This document shows positions 1 to 11,645 of a stretch of DNA of 64,000 nucleotides, one piece after another; within the stretch, counting starts at the first letter, position 1, and each line of letters starts with the position of its first letter. A program made the translations under genes and the position numbers. The stretch is from Serinus canaria (taxonomy: Eukaryota > Chordata > Aves > Passeriformes > Fringillidae), in the NCBI RefSeq assembly GCF_022539315.1, contig NC_066336.1:4840600-4904599 (forward strand). The letters are read 5' to 3'. The notes under the pieces were generated by a model. The model made no database searches, had not been told where the DNA came from, and saw only the letters and a program-made list of their open reading frames with translations.

Positions 1-3000
1 TGCTTTGTGGCTGATGTCAGGGCACATCCAGTGAGCATCCACTTGGAGCTGCCAGCACCCAGTGGATATTGTAATGTGGAAAGGGCAGGCCAGGAGAGCA
101 GGAGCCTGAGGCTCTGTGTTTATTCCCAGTCCCAGAGCACAGCTGAATTTCCAGCAGGATCCTCCCAGCCTTGCCAAGGAGAGCTGGGCTCCTGCATAAC
201 CTCCCCAGGAGCCTCTTCCCAAGGGAGCTGCCCAGCCCAAAGCCCTTTCTGGCATCTCAAGGGAAGGTTTTGCCTCCTAGGCTTGGCACAGCTCTTCCAG
301 CTGGACTCTGCTCCCACTCTGGTGAAATTTCATTCACAATCTTCAGCTCTGCTCTGAACCCAAAGCAGTGAATGCTCTGAGTGCCCCAGGAGGTCAGTAG
401 GGTGAGGAAGAGTTGTGTTATTCCAATTTTGATGAGAATTTCATGCTTTTATTTCATTATAGCCACCCCTTTGGGGCTGGCACAGGTCACCAGTACAAGA
501 GGGGTGCACTTGTGCCCATCTCCAGTGACACTTGTTGGATTTATGGTCATTCCCAGCCGCCTGGGTGGAGCTGAAAATATTCAAGCTGTAGTGTCAGTGT
601 CTGACATCACTCCTGGTGAATGTTCCCCCGGGAACAGAGGAGCACAGAATTCCCCAGCTGAAGGTCACTTGGCACAGTGATCCCTCATTCCTTTCACAGC
701 CAACAGGTTGAGCCTTAGGAATAAAATGTCTGGAGAAGCCATTCGAGCCAGACTGATTCTCAGTAAGAAAAAAAGTCACTGAATGGCTGAATTCACACAA
801 ATTTAGGACTTTAGGAGGAGCAGCAAGTCTGTGATTCCACAGAGGGATGTCATTCCTTTCTGGACTAACAATGGAGTCGGTGTTGATCAGAGCATTCTCA
901 TCTCCTCGTGGAATGAAGCAGAATTCCCCAGCCATCCTCTTGGAGGATGGGATCCCTCACCATCCTCACCCTCCCTGCAGCAGCAGTGCCATTGACAAGC
1001 CCAGGAAGGAGACAAATCATCCTCCCCATCCTGGAATAAAAGTCCCTTTCTGTGACACGAGGAAGGGACGTGGGTCTGCAGCTCTTCACCTTCCCCCGTG
1101 ACTGAACCAACAAAAGTCGAGTCTAATTTTAGGAAGGGGCGGTCAGCAGACAGGAATGTGCACGGGAAGGTCTGTGAGTCATGCCTGATGGATTTGCTGG
1201 AACATACAGAGGACATGACGGAGTTGAGGGATGGGAGACAAAACATTCTCCAGCTGCAGCCAAGCTCTTGGCCCTTCCCGGCTGCAGCGCTCAATCCTAC
1301 CCTGGTTGTCTTCCCTGGGTATTTTTAGGAGCTAAATTTGAATTTTTTGTTAGGAGCTACCACTGATTTAGCCAGCTTCAGTTGGAGGAGGGCTTTGAAA
1401 AGAGATGAATTAACCCCACAGGAACAGAGAGCAGAGATCACGGAAAAAAAAACGGGAAAAAAAAACGGGAACAGCACTCGGAGTGTTCAGGTCCCCTTTG
1501 AAATTTGTGACCTTGAGGGAGGCACAGCATAAAAAGTGTCCGAGTTTCCTGATGGCATAAGATGTGGGGGAGTTGGGAGGACCTTGAAGAGCTGGAGGAG
1601 AGCAAAAAACTCTCCTGGGAAGTGGTGGGAGAGGGTGGAGAGCTGTGAGGCAGGAGGGAAGCACTCAGCAAAGCTGAAACCCAGAGCTTGAAGCCTCCAA
1701 AACTGGAATCTGGATGGAGGTGAGGGAGAAATCCCCTGCAGTGGGTGGTCAGGAACATTCTAGAACTTTTCTTTGTAGGAGTACCTAAGAAAGGGATGGG
1801 GTAGTGAAGTCAGCAGCTCTAAAATGCAGGAATCCAGGAGAGCAGACCCCAATGTGCCTTCCCTTGCACTGCTACACCCAAATCAGTGGTGTCAAACCAG
1901 CATAAAAACACTACAAAGAGAATTAAACTGTGTTTGACAGAAATACAAACCCAGGGAAATGAATTTCCTGCTCCCAGAGCTGCAGGGATAATTTGGAACC
2001 AAAATTTTCATCCATGAGGTTGCTTTTCTCCCTGTTCCCAAGAGATGAAATGATGAGATCATGACTTCCTAAGACATAACACACTGTTCCAAGATATTCC
2101 ACAGGACTTTTGGCTCCCTGGCCCTGTTGCAGCTCTTTGTCAGTGCCAGCCTGGCTGGGATCAGGAGGAAAAGGTGTAATTCCTGTAATTTCCCAGCTGG
2201 CTGCAGGGGGTCAGCAGCTCGAGCAGGGTGCCAAATCCAAATTTTTCTTTCCTTCTAGAGTCATGTGCAACTCCTGGAAACTTTGCTTCTCTGCCTGTGG
2301 CAGCCAGGAAAGCTGCTGGTGTTCTGGGAGTGGGCACAGAGGGTGGGAATGCTGCAGGGATAGCAGGGAATGGGTTGTGGAGCAAGGTTTTTATTTTTGT
2401 GCCTGTTTATTCCAGAGCTGCTGAGGGCAGCACATTCCTTGTCTGCTCCATTAGGGAATGGTGTAAGATTCCTGGTTTAGCACTTTAACTTCATTCCAGT
2501 GCAGGATGCTGGAGCAAATCCCACCCTGCAAACTGGCAGAGGATATTTACCCAAATTTAGATGGAAAAAAATATTCTCATTTTCATGTCAGCAGAAAATC
2601 ACCCCACCCCTCATTAAGGGAAACCCTGATGATTTCAGCTGAAATCTGGACTTTTAAACATGAATAGCAGCTTCAAAACAGAGGATTTCTAAAATCCCAT
2701 CTGGTTCCTTCCCACAGAGTCAGAAATCTCCCATCCCCCAGGCCCGTGTGTCCCAGCCCTCCCCAATTCCGCCGCACCTGGGGCCCTTTTGGCAGGAGCA
2801 GGTCGGAGCCTCCGCTGTGCACCAAGAAATCCTGAGCCCTGGAGATGATCCTTCATCCCTTCCCCGTGCTGAGAACCCCTCCCAGCCTTCCATTAAATGT
2901 TTTCCTCGTTATTGTTGGACTTTAATTGGAGAGAGAGGAACCCCACACACGCTGGACAGCTCATGAGGGGCACAAGTGGCAGCAGGGAGAGGAGCCCCCC

Positions 3001-6000
3001 TGCTTCCCTGTGAGTTGGATTTCCTGTGGGAGCTGTGGCATGGATGGGAGGAGTGGGAAAAAAGAGCAGGGAAAAGTTTTGTTCCATCCCACTGCTGCTG
3101 TCACCATGGGGAAGATGCTGAATATTGGGGTGTCCAAACCTTGGGGTCAGGGAGGTACCCAGGCCACAAAGGCATCACTGAAGGAAAGGAGGAACCTGTG
3201 GGAATGTCACACCCTTGGGGTCACCTCAGGCCAGCCAGGTCCAGGCCACAGGTCTGGAATTCAAGTGTATTTCTGGATTTATCTCTTCACCCAAAGGGTG
3301 CCCAAAACCCCCTGAATCCCCCTCTCCCGTGGAGGTGCTTGGAATTACATCCTTCCTGAGGCTGTGCTGTATTCCCAGCATTTTCCAATGCACTCAGCTC
3401 CTCTCCCAAGCAGTTCCTTCCCTGTTGGGAAGGGCTTGAGCTGCCTCAGAGCCCCAGGGACATGCTCTGGTGAGCTGAGGCTCTGAAGCAGCTCATTCCC
3501 TGCTTTCCAGCTGCCCCTTCCTGCAGGAAGCAGCAAATCCCAGCCTTAATTCCCAGCATCTCCTGATTTCTGCACCACAACCTTCCCTGGAGATGCAGGA
3601 GATGAAAGGACACGACCTGAAAGGAGCATCCCTAAAATCCATGTGATGTTTTCTGCCCCTTTCCCTGAGTGTGGATTCCCACAGAGCTGCTTTTGCTGCT
3701 TCTCTGTGCTCTCCCAGCACGGATCCCATCCGTGGCTGTAATTGCTTGTGGGTTTTATGGGCTGTGTAGGAAGGGCTGGCACATTGCTCAGCATTCCCAA
3801 GGGTTTTAATGAAGGGAGCCCCAGGGGAATGTGTGGGAGCAGGGATCATTCCTGCTCCCAGCCCCATGGAAAGCAGAGCTGTTTGCTAAGATCCAGAGAT
3901 TTCAAAGAGCAGAGAGGCCAACTGGGGGTTCTTCAGCTGGGAAGGAGGCAATTATTCCCTGCTGGCTGCTCACTTGCCTATAAAAATGGGATATTAATAG
4001 GCCCCCAGCCCCCTCCTGCCCACCCCTTGGCTCTGTGGCTGATTCCCCAGGGAGCAGCTGCCCAAACGTGCTGAAAATGCTGCCAGGAGTGTGGAGCCTT
4101 TTCAGGGAGCACAGAGACTGTGGCCAGCCAGCCATTGGGAATTCCTTGGGGCTGAAGGAAGGAATGTTTCTACCCTGGAGAGTCCCAGGGACAGGAAGGA
4201 TTCTCTCAGGTCTCCCCCATGCCACAGTTTGGGTTTAAATGCTGCCAACTCGGAGCAGAGTCGTTCCCATCATGGCATGTTTTATCCAGGATCTAAATAT
4301 CCACGGAGAGCTGGGTACCACAGGCTTCTAGCTCCTCTGTAATATCAGAGCAGTCAGAGGGGGTGAGGAAGCCCGGGAATTTCCTGGACAGTGCTGGATG
4401 CTGACAGCAAACCTCTCCCAGGATTTTGCTGCCTGCTCCCGGCCCAGCTCTGCTCCCCTATCCCACTTTTTACTGCACACAGAAAAGTTTGCAGCTTCAT
4501 TGCTCAACACATTCCTGCTTTTAACTGAATTATACTCAGTCCAGGCCCTAATTCAGCCTTTGGGCACTTCATAAACCAGCAAGAGTTTGTTTAGCAATGA
4601 ACATCCGAAGGGTGAGGACGGATCCAGGAGCAGCACGTGCGTGGCACTGCCGCGGAGTGCATGGCTGATAACTGCAAGCACATCTCTCTGGGTGGAATCT
4701 CCTTTTCCCACAAGCAGATTCCCAGCAGGAGACAGAAGAGGATGGCTCAACCTTGGCTGCCTCTCACAGCTCCATCCCTGCTGAGAGCCTGACACCGGGG
4801 TGAGAAACCTCCCCATCCCAATTAAATCCCTCCCACGCCGAGCGCAGCAATCAATAAAGCGCTTACGCCATCCCCAGCCAGGCAGGAATCTCCCCGGCCT
4901 CTGGGATGGAGGGGAGAGGGCTGCAGTGGGCTGGTTTGTTCTTTCCAAATTGCTGAGACACCTTCTGCTGCTCTCTTGAGCCTGCTGAGCTTGTTGCTCC
5001 CCCTGATCCACGGGTGATCCCAGCTCCCATGGGAGCGCATCCAGCTCGGACAGCACCTGGAGTCAGACTGGTGCCTTTGCTTTGCTCTCCTTCCCCCCAT
5101 GAGGCTGGGAGGCTGCCTAGGGAGGGGGTGAGGCTGGTTTGAAGTGGCTCAGGGGGTGAGGACATGCTTCAGAATCCAGTCAGGGGGGTTTGGCACCTTT
5201 TTGAGCTGTGAAGGGGCTCCTCAAACTGGGGCTTGTCCTGGTGCCGAGGGCTGGCCCAGAGCTGTGCTGGCAGGGGAGGTTTTACCTGAGCTGTGTCACC
5301 TCTGCTCTCCATCTGACAAAAATAAACCTGACCTGAGCTGCTCTGCAGGCTGGCACCTCACAGTGAGGCTGTTTGCAACTCACAGGGGCTGTGGCCTATT
5401 TTGGGGTCTTCCATCATCACCCCTCTGCTCTTTGAGCCTTCAGCAGTGCCCTGAGCCCAGCCCAGCTCCCCTCTCTTCATTAGCTCAGCCTAATGAGGAG
5501 GGGACAAAATTAAATCCTATTCCTAACTTGCCAACCATGCTGAGCGTTTCCTCAGGGACCTTCTGGAGCAGTGGGAATGGTGGGATGGCATCACCCACCC
5601 AGGTGGGATTTGGGGTTGCCAAAGAGCGTTGGTGTGAAGATTATTTCTCAGCCACCTCATCCTCCTGCTCCTGCTTCCCCTCCTCACTCACCTTGGCATC
5701 ACCTTGGCAAAAACTGGTCCTGCCTGGCCAAAATCCCTGAATTCAGAGCAGGGCCTGTGCTTGGTGCCACTCACCAGCCCTTGCCCTGGCATTGCCAGGG
5801 GGGAATTTGCACCAGTCCCTCCTGGGAATGGCAGCTTTAATCTCTCATGACAGGAATTATTTCAAACCCACTCACACAAGCTCTGGGTCCAAAGGGGACA
5901 GACCCTGGAGCCTCCATCCCTGCCTGGGAATGATTTCCTCCCCATGGGCTTTTCCAATGGCTCTGGGCTCGCCTGCCTTGGTTGCCTTGTGGCCACATGA

Positions 6001-7498
6001 TCAGCAGGGCTGGGGACACGGAGCTGTCATGGTGGTGACGCTGCCACTACCTCTGTGTGACCTTGGGAAAATCACTCAGTGCCCTCATCCCTCTGTTCCT
6101 GCTCTGGAAAACAGGGACAGCACAAACCCTCTGCCCCACCTGGGTGCAGGGAGAGCTCGTCAGGACCCTTGGCAGGGGTGACACAGGAGGAGGAGGAGGC
6201 GGTGGGGGGTGCATGGCACCACCCCAAAGTCACCCAGCTCACCGTGAGCTCCTGGGAACATGGCACAGACAGGAGCAGGAGGAGGTTATGGGCAGGGACA
6301 CATCTCCCTGTTTACTCTGGGATGCCAAGCGAGGTGATCCAAGGATAAGGAGGAGAGGGAAGTGGCCTGGTTTACAGAAACCCCGAGTGCTGTCACAACT
6401 GCAGACGCCTCCATTGTGTTTTCCTCGGTGTTTTCCTCATGGCTCCCTCCCTTTGGGAATGTTTCATTAATCTCCCCGGGTCTGGCAGTTGTGAAACAGC
6501 AACTTCAGGAGCCGATGCCTGGCCAAGGACGGGTGGCAGAGCTGAAGGCATCCAGGGCTTGCTGCAGCCCTGTATCTAACCCCAAATGTAACTCCAGCAA
6601 CTTCCAGGGATGGCTGGAGAGAAGGAATTTCCACTCCCTGGAGCTCTGCATCCCTAATAATCACCCCCCAGCCTCCTGGAATGCAAGATATCCTGGCAAT
6701 CAGCAGGCTGCAAATCAAAGCAGCTGTTCCACCAACATCTTGCAGCCAGCAAAGGAGACAGCCCTCAGCTGGTTTGGGCTGGGGAGCTCCACCAGCACTG
6801 CCCACTTTACACCCACACAGGGGCTGCTGGGGCCAGTGAAGGCAAGAGTGGACTTGGGTCCATCCTGGTAGTTCCAAAATGAGGTCCAGCTCAAGGGACC
6901 ACTGCCTTCACCAAAGATCCCCCACTCCAGGTGAGCTGCTCAGCTTGGAGGGGCCTGGCTTTTGTGGCAGGGATGTGCAGTGCCCCTGGAGAGATGGCTC
7001 CTCTGGGGCCACCGGGGTTCCTCTGGGGCCACTGTGGTTCCCCTGGGGCCACGGTGCTTCCCCAGCATTCAGAGAGCTCCCAGCAGAGCCGGCTGGGCCC
7101 TGGACAGCCGGGAAGGGGCACTGGCAGAGCAGACCCGGCTTTGCCCCCTCCACTCCGGTTCAGCCCCGTGACACGAACCGGGGCCGCTGCTCAGGTGCCC
7201 CAAACCTGCCCCTGCCCCTGCCCAGCGCAGGGTGAGGGGCTCCGCTCGCTCTCCCCCTTTCCACATCTCCCTCCCCGGGGATGCTGCGAGCGCCCGGCGC
7301 TGCCCGAGCCCGGTGCCGCGGGGCTGCGTGTCCCAAACCGCCGCCTCTTCCGAACCCAATTCCCGGCAAAGTCCCCCCAAACTCCGTCCCCTCGGCGCAG
7401 CCCTGCCCGCTCCCGCCGCTCCCCCCCGGGGGTCTCTCCTGGCACCGAACCCCCTCCCCAGAGCCCGGCAGCCGCTCCCGGGGCCCGGCCGCCCGTAC
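1..7498 (-). other. FNDC5: FNDC5 intron 1 (partial, runs off the left edge)
   Basis: The only FNDC5 exon seen ends at 7499 with a GT donor on the minus strand, so everything to the left up to the window edge is read as first intron. I looked on the minus strand for the fibronectin III exons and found none, so they must lie beyond position 1. No other coding exon, RNA gene or long transposon is recognisable here. Open frames are short and occur on both strands without family resemblance. A small run of three ~20-bp units built on CTCTGGGGCCAC lies at about 7000-7059. Confidence 0.6.
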
Positions 7499-7577
7499 CT
7501 GCCTCCACCGGGCGCAGACCGGCGTAGCTGAAGCAGAGCAGGAGCGCGGCGCCGGTGCAGCCGAGGAAGGGCTCCAT
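7499..7577 (-). CDS. FNDC5: FNDC5 (irisin precursor), first coding exon, partial gene
   Basis: FNDC5 is a type I membrane protein with one fibronectin III domain; its shed ectodomain is the myokine irisin. This exon encodes 26 residues starting MEPFLGCTG and ending LRPVEA. A hydrophobic core (ALLLCF) makes it a signal peptide. The exon ends with a single G before GTACGG, so phase 1 would complete an Asp codon, as expected for the mature start D-S-P-S of FNDC5. Position and strand agree with human synteny, where FNDC5 lies head-to-head with HPCA. The ATG at 7577 lies in a CpG island with no better upstream start in frame. The remaining exons are outside the window, so identification rests on the signal peptide, the phase and the gene order. 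Confidence 0.75.
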
Positions 7578-7669
7578 CCCCCGCGGCCGCTCGGGGCCGG
7601 GCCGAGCCGCTCCGGGCCGGGCCGGGCCGGGCCCCGCCGGCGGCGCGTCCTGCGGGCGCGGCGGAGCCG

Positions 7670-7690
7670 TTCAGCACCGCGGAGAGCGCC
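7670..7690 (+). promoter_or_regulatory. RE1/NRSE-like site (REST/NRSF binding)
   Basis: The core TCAGCACC, then GC, then GGAGAGCGCC follows the canonical RE1 layout. It agrees at every fixed position with the published degenerate core TYAGMRCCNNRGMSAG and differs from the usual 21-bp form at about two places. It sits about 93-113 bp upstream of the FNDC5 ATG. REST represses neuronal genes outside neurons, so this could control FNDC5 and possibly the nearby neuronal gene HPCA. Occupancy is not shown by sequence. Confidence 0.6.
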
Positions 7691-7767
7691 GGGGCCGGTG
7701 CCGCCGGTGCCGCCCGGTGCGGCGCGGCGCGGCTCGGCGGGGCTCCGCTCCGCCCGGCAGCGCTCGG

Positions 7768-7832
7768 CTCCCTTCGGCTCGGCTCGGTTCGGTTCGGTAC
7801 GGCACGGTACGGTACGGTACGGTACGGCTGGG
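7768..7832 (+). repeat. CGGCT/CGGTT/CGGTA pentanucleotide microsatellite
   Basis: Successive pentamers drift from CGGCT through CGGTT to CGGTA, giving a CpG every five bases. The CGGTA part has about six units. It lies about 190 bp upstream of the FNDC5 start codon. Confidence 0.85.
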
Positions 7833-9076
7833 CTCGACCGGGAGGCGGCCCCGCCGAGCCCCGGCTCCGCCCGCTGCAGCGCCGGGCAGCCCCGCTCCGG
7901 TCCCTCCCCCGGCCCCGGGGGCGGCGGGACGGGGGCGGCTCGGGCCCCCCGCCCAGCACGGCCCCGCTCGCTGCCTCAGTTTCCCCGTCCCGCCCCTCCC
8001 GCCCCCGCCGGGGTCCCGACACGGCCGTCCCGGGGGTGCTCGGACATCGGGGGTCCCATCCCGGCCGGGAGCAGCCCTGGGGCACAGCAGCGGGGACTTG
8101 CCACCGCCGGGGTGTCACCCAGCCCCTGCGGGGCAGCAGGCGCTGGATTCCGAGGGAAGAGGATCCGAGGAGCCTCTGGAATTAGCCGTGCCTCCAGGGT
8201 AATTAACCGGCAGCCGCTGATTGATGCTCGCTGGCGATGGGAACAGAATCCAAGTCCCCAGCTCAGCTGCCAAACCACGGGACACTGGAGGGGGACCCTG
8301 CTGTGACCCCACCAGCAATGGGGTGTCCTGGCCCTGGGAGGGGCTGCACATGGGGTGGGTGGCCCTGGGCACAGGTGGCACCTGCCAGCACCCAGAGACA
8401 GCCCTGACTGGGGCACCCACCCGTGCTGAGGGTGAGGAGTGCTGGCTGTGTGTCCCTCACTGTCTGTCTGTCCCAGGTGTTCATCTGCCTGGCTGTGCTG
8501 GGGACTCCCAGGAGCATCCCTGGGGTCCCCACATTTATGGCAATCCTGGTCCCTAAGGGCTGGTTTATGGCCTGGTAGTTTTTCCATGCTCATCCCTGCC
8601 AGCTGGATGGAGAGGGGGGTGAATCAGGTGTGGGGGGCTTTGGCAGCCCCTGCCACCCTCCCCTTGCCACCCTCCCTCTGGCCATGTAGGGGCAAAGTGA
8701 GACCCCCCAGCTGAGGAGTCCCCAAAGATCCTTCCTGGACAAGTGACAGGCACCCAAGGGAGAGCCAAAAAGCCTCTGCCAGAGTCAGGGGACAGCCAGG
8801 GGACAGCCCTGTCCTGCCAAAGCCACTCCAGCTCTCTTTGCCCAGCCTGGGTGATGGCAGTTCCAGCACGGTGTCTGTGCCACGGGCCCTGCTGCATCCC
8901 AGGGAAATGCCTCTGGTGCCTCCCTTTCATCTCCTGCCTGGCAGCAGATTAAAATTTCATCACTTCAGAGCTGGAGAAGGTGCAGGGGAGGAGCAGGAGC
9001 CCTGGGATGGACAGGGGGGTTCAGCCCCTCAGCCTGCACTGAGCTTGGGGACCCCAAATCCAGCCTGGGCAGGGAG

Positions 9077-9180
9077 GAGGAGGATTTGGGCACAATGCAG
9101 GGATGGCTGGGCTGGAAGGAGCAGGATTTGGGCACAATGCAGGGATGGCTGGGCTGGAAGGAGCAGGATTTGGGCACAGC
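9077..9180 (+). repeat. 42-bp tandem repeat, about 2.5 copies
   Basis: A 42-bp unit containing ATTTGGGCACAATGCAGG and GGATGGCTGGGCTGGAAGG is repeated almost without change. The last copy stops after ATTTGGGCACA. Confidence 0.85.
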
Positions 9181-10337
9181 CATGTAGGGGGTGGCACCAG
9201 ACCAGGCTGCTGCTTCCCCTGGGCCTTCCTTCCCCAGAACACGAGGCTGGGAAGGAGACACTGCTGGGCTCAGGCTCCTGCTGGTGCCTCTTCCATGGCC
9301 TGCACACCTGGAGCAGCACCACAAACCCCTAGATCTGGTACCAGTGATGCCAGAACAGCTCCAGGAAGGCAAAGCCAAGGTCCCAGCAGGATGTGCCTCA
9401 GTGCCAGCAGCAGCAGCAGCAGCCTCCTTGTCTCTGCAGAGGGAATTCCAAGTCCCCCAGCAGTGAGATGCAGGGATTGGCACACAAAACAAGGATTCCC
9501 TGCCTGCCTGGACCCCATCCTGGGCCAAGGCTGGGCCCCAGCACGTGGGTCAGGCAGTGTTGTGCCCCAGTGGCTCCTGGCAGATGTGACAAGGCTGGTC
9601 CCTGTCATCCCACTGCCTCCCAGACTCCCACAGGAGCTTTTGGATGTGTCCTGGTATTTTTCCAGAGGCTGAACACAGTTACCACCACAATTTCTTGGCT
9701 TTTTCCTTTCCCCCTTTCCAAATAAAGGAGGAGCATTGCTCTGTTCCAGCCCCGTGACATCTGCCACACCCAGCAGGTGCCCTGGAATGTCACCACGGCA
9801 CTGAGGTCCCCTCTGGGGGCTCAGGTCCCTGCTGCCCCCGGGTTCCATGGGGACAGCCCGCGCTGTGCTTGTCCTTTCCCTGTCCCCTCTCCTTTCCCAC
9901 CGCTGGCCAAAGCTTTTTGGGGTGTCCTGGTCCCCCTGGGCTCCCCGTGCAGTGCGGAGCCTCCTCCACCTCCCCAGCCCATCACTATTCAAGTCACACG
10001 CCGCCCGTCACGCGTCCCCCGTCTGCCAATTAAGTCCCAGCTCTAATTACGCACTCAGGCTCCGCAGACGCTCCTCTTCCCTCTCCCGGCACCAGACGGA
10101 CACCCGGGAGGCCACCAGCTGTCCCACCCCTCCGAGCCAGCCCTCCTCACCGCTGCCAGGGGCCGAGCACCGAGCCCGCAGCCCTGTCACACCAAAAACT
10201 GTCCCTAAGTCGGTGATGCGGTGTGGGGTCCTTGGGAGGGGCTTTCTGTGCAGCCCACGAGGGAAAGGGGGCTGGATGTCCCCCAAAAGGGACAGTCCCA
10301 GCCCTGGGGGGTTGTGGTGGCACAGAGGGGTGTGCTG

Positions 10338-10628
10338 AGGGGGTTCAGGAGGTGCAGGAGGTGAGGGGTACAGGGGGTTCAGGAGGTTCAGGGAGTGCAG
10401 GAAGTGCAGGGGGTTCAGGGGGTGCGGAGTACAGGGGGTGCAGGGGGTTCAGGGGGTTCGGAGGGTTCAGGGGGTACAGGAGGTGCAGAAAGTGTGGGAT
10501 ACAGGGGGTACAGGGGATTCAGGGGATTCAGGAGATTCAGGAGGTGCAGGAGATGCAGAAAGTGAGGGGTTTAGGGGGTTCAGGGGGTACAGGAGGTTCA
10601 GGGGGCTCGGGGGGTTCAGGAGATGCGG
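10338..10628 (+). repeat. Minisatellite with 9-bp basic unit (TTCAGGGGG-like)
   Basis: About 30 degenerate copies of a 9-bp unit with forms TTCAGGGGG, TGCAGGAGG and TACAGGGGG. Hints of a longer higher-order unit end in TGCAGAAAGTG. A period divisible by three leaves several frames open and explains the long spurious frames across it. Confidence 0.9.
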
Positions 10629-11342
10629 GGAGCGCGGGGAGCTCCCGCATCCCGGCGCTGCCGAAAGCCGCTGCTGCCATCTGCCGACACCGCGCCCGCT
10701 CCTGCCCCGCGGAGCGCCTGGAGAGGATTGGGGGGCACAGCCGGGACCCCCCCAACATCCCCCCAGTACCCCCGGGACAGGACCCGCACCCCGGCCCCGC
10801 CGGCCCGGCTGCCGCTGCCCCGCCGCGTCCCCGGGGGTCCCTCGGTCACCCCATGGGAAGGGACGAAAAGCCACGAGAGGGAGCCCGGGGCCCGCGCGTG
10901 GCCGCTGCACTGGGGACAGCGGTGGCACTGGTGGCACTGGTGGTACCGGTGATGGCGTTCCTTGAGGAGGGCGGGGGGACAAGGGACAAGTCTGGGCGCA
11001 GACCCTCCCAGCTCCAGTCCCCCCCTCAGTGTCACCCATTCCTGCACCATGGGGCTGTGCCCTTCCCGGGGTGGCAGTGCCACCTCTGCAGCCCTCAGTC
11101 CCCAGGCTGGGACACACAGGGACCCTGGGCATGGCCTGACCCCCCAGCAGAGCCCAAACCGGGGCAGAGCTCAGGGACAGGCCTGTGCCCAAAGTGTCCC
11201 AAAGCACGGCCCAGGCCACTGTCACCGGACAGCTGAGGGCACACGGTGTCCAGGTGCCACACGGTGTCCCCAGGAGCCCTGACCTTGGCTGGCAGGGCGA
11301 GGTGAGCTGGACGTGCTGCAGGGTGGCACCGCGGGCACTGCA

Positions 11343-11645
11343 CGGGGACGTGGGAACATGGGGGACATGGGGACATGGGAACATGGGGGACATGGGGGAC
11401 ACAGGGATACGGGGACATGGGGACACAGGGACATGGGGGACAAGGGGACATGGAGACATGGGGACCCAGGGTGCACAAGGACACGGGGACATGGGGGACA
11501 TGGAGACACGGGGATACGGGGACATGGAGACATGGGGACATGGAGACATGAGGACACAGGGATACGGGGACATGGGAACATGGGGACACAGGGACCCTGG
11601 GACATGGAGACATGTGGGACACAGGGGACACAGGGACACGGGATG
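11343..11645 (+). repeat. GGGGACA/GGGACATG minisatellite
   Basis: A run of about 300 bp of 7-10-bp units (ACATGGGG, ACACAGGG, ATACGGGG). Strand asymmetry is strong: purine- and G-rich on the plus strand. A short related stretch occurs at about 11880-11935. Confidence 0.9.

Larger units (their letters stand above)
7200..8110. promoter_or_regulatory. CpG island and promoter region of FNDC5
   Basis: This stretch is very GC-rich with frequent CpG and covers the FNDC5 first coding exon and about 500 bp upstream of it on the minus strand. It contains (GGGCC)-like pentamers at about 7598-7635, an RE1 match at 7670-7690 and a CGGTA-type pentamer repeat at about 7768-7832. Long frames are open here on both strands because stop codons are rare in such DNA; they are not genes. 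The transcription start is not resolved. Confidence 0.65.

Noticed and set aside
6185..6210. GGAGGAGGAGG run as a possible coding Glu/Gly tract
   Set aside because: Lies deep in FNDC5 intron 1 with no exon signals. A simple repeat.
7069..8118. Long overlapping frames on both strands (341 and 349 codons)
   Set aside because: These are stop-poor CpG-island DNA with low-complexity Pro/Arg/Gly/Ser products. Only the short FNDC5 signal-peptide exon is credible.
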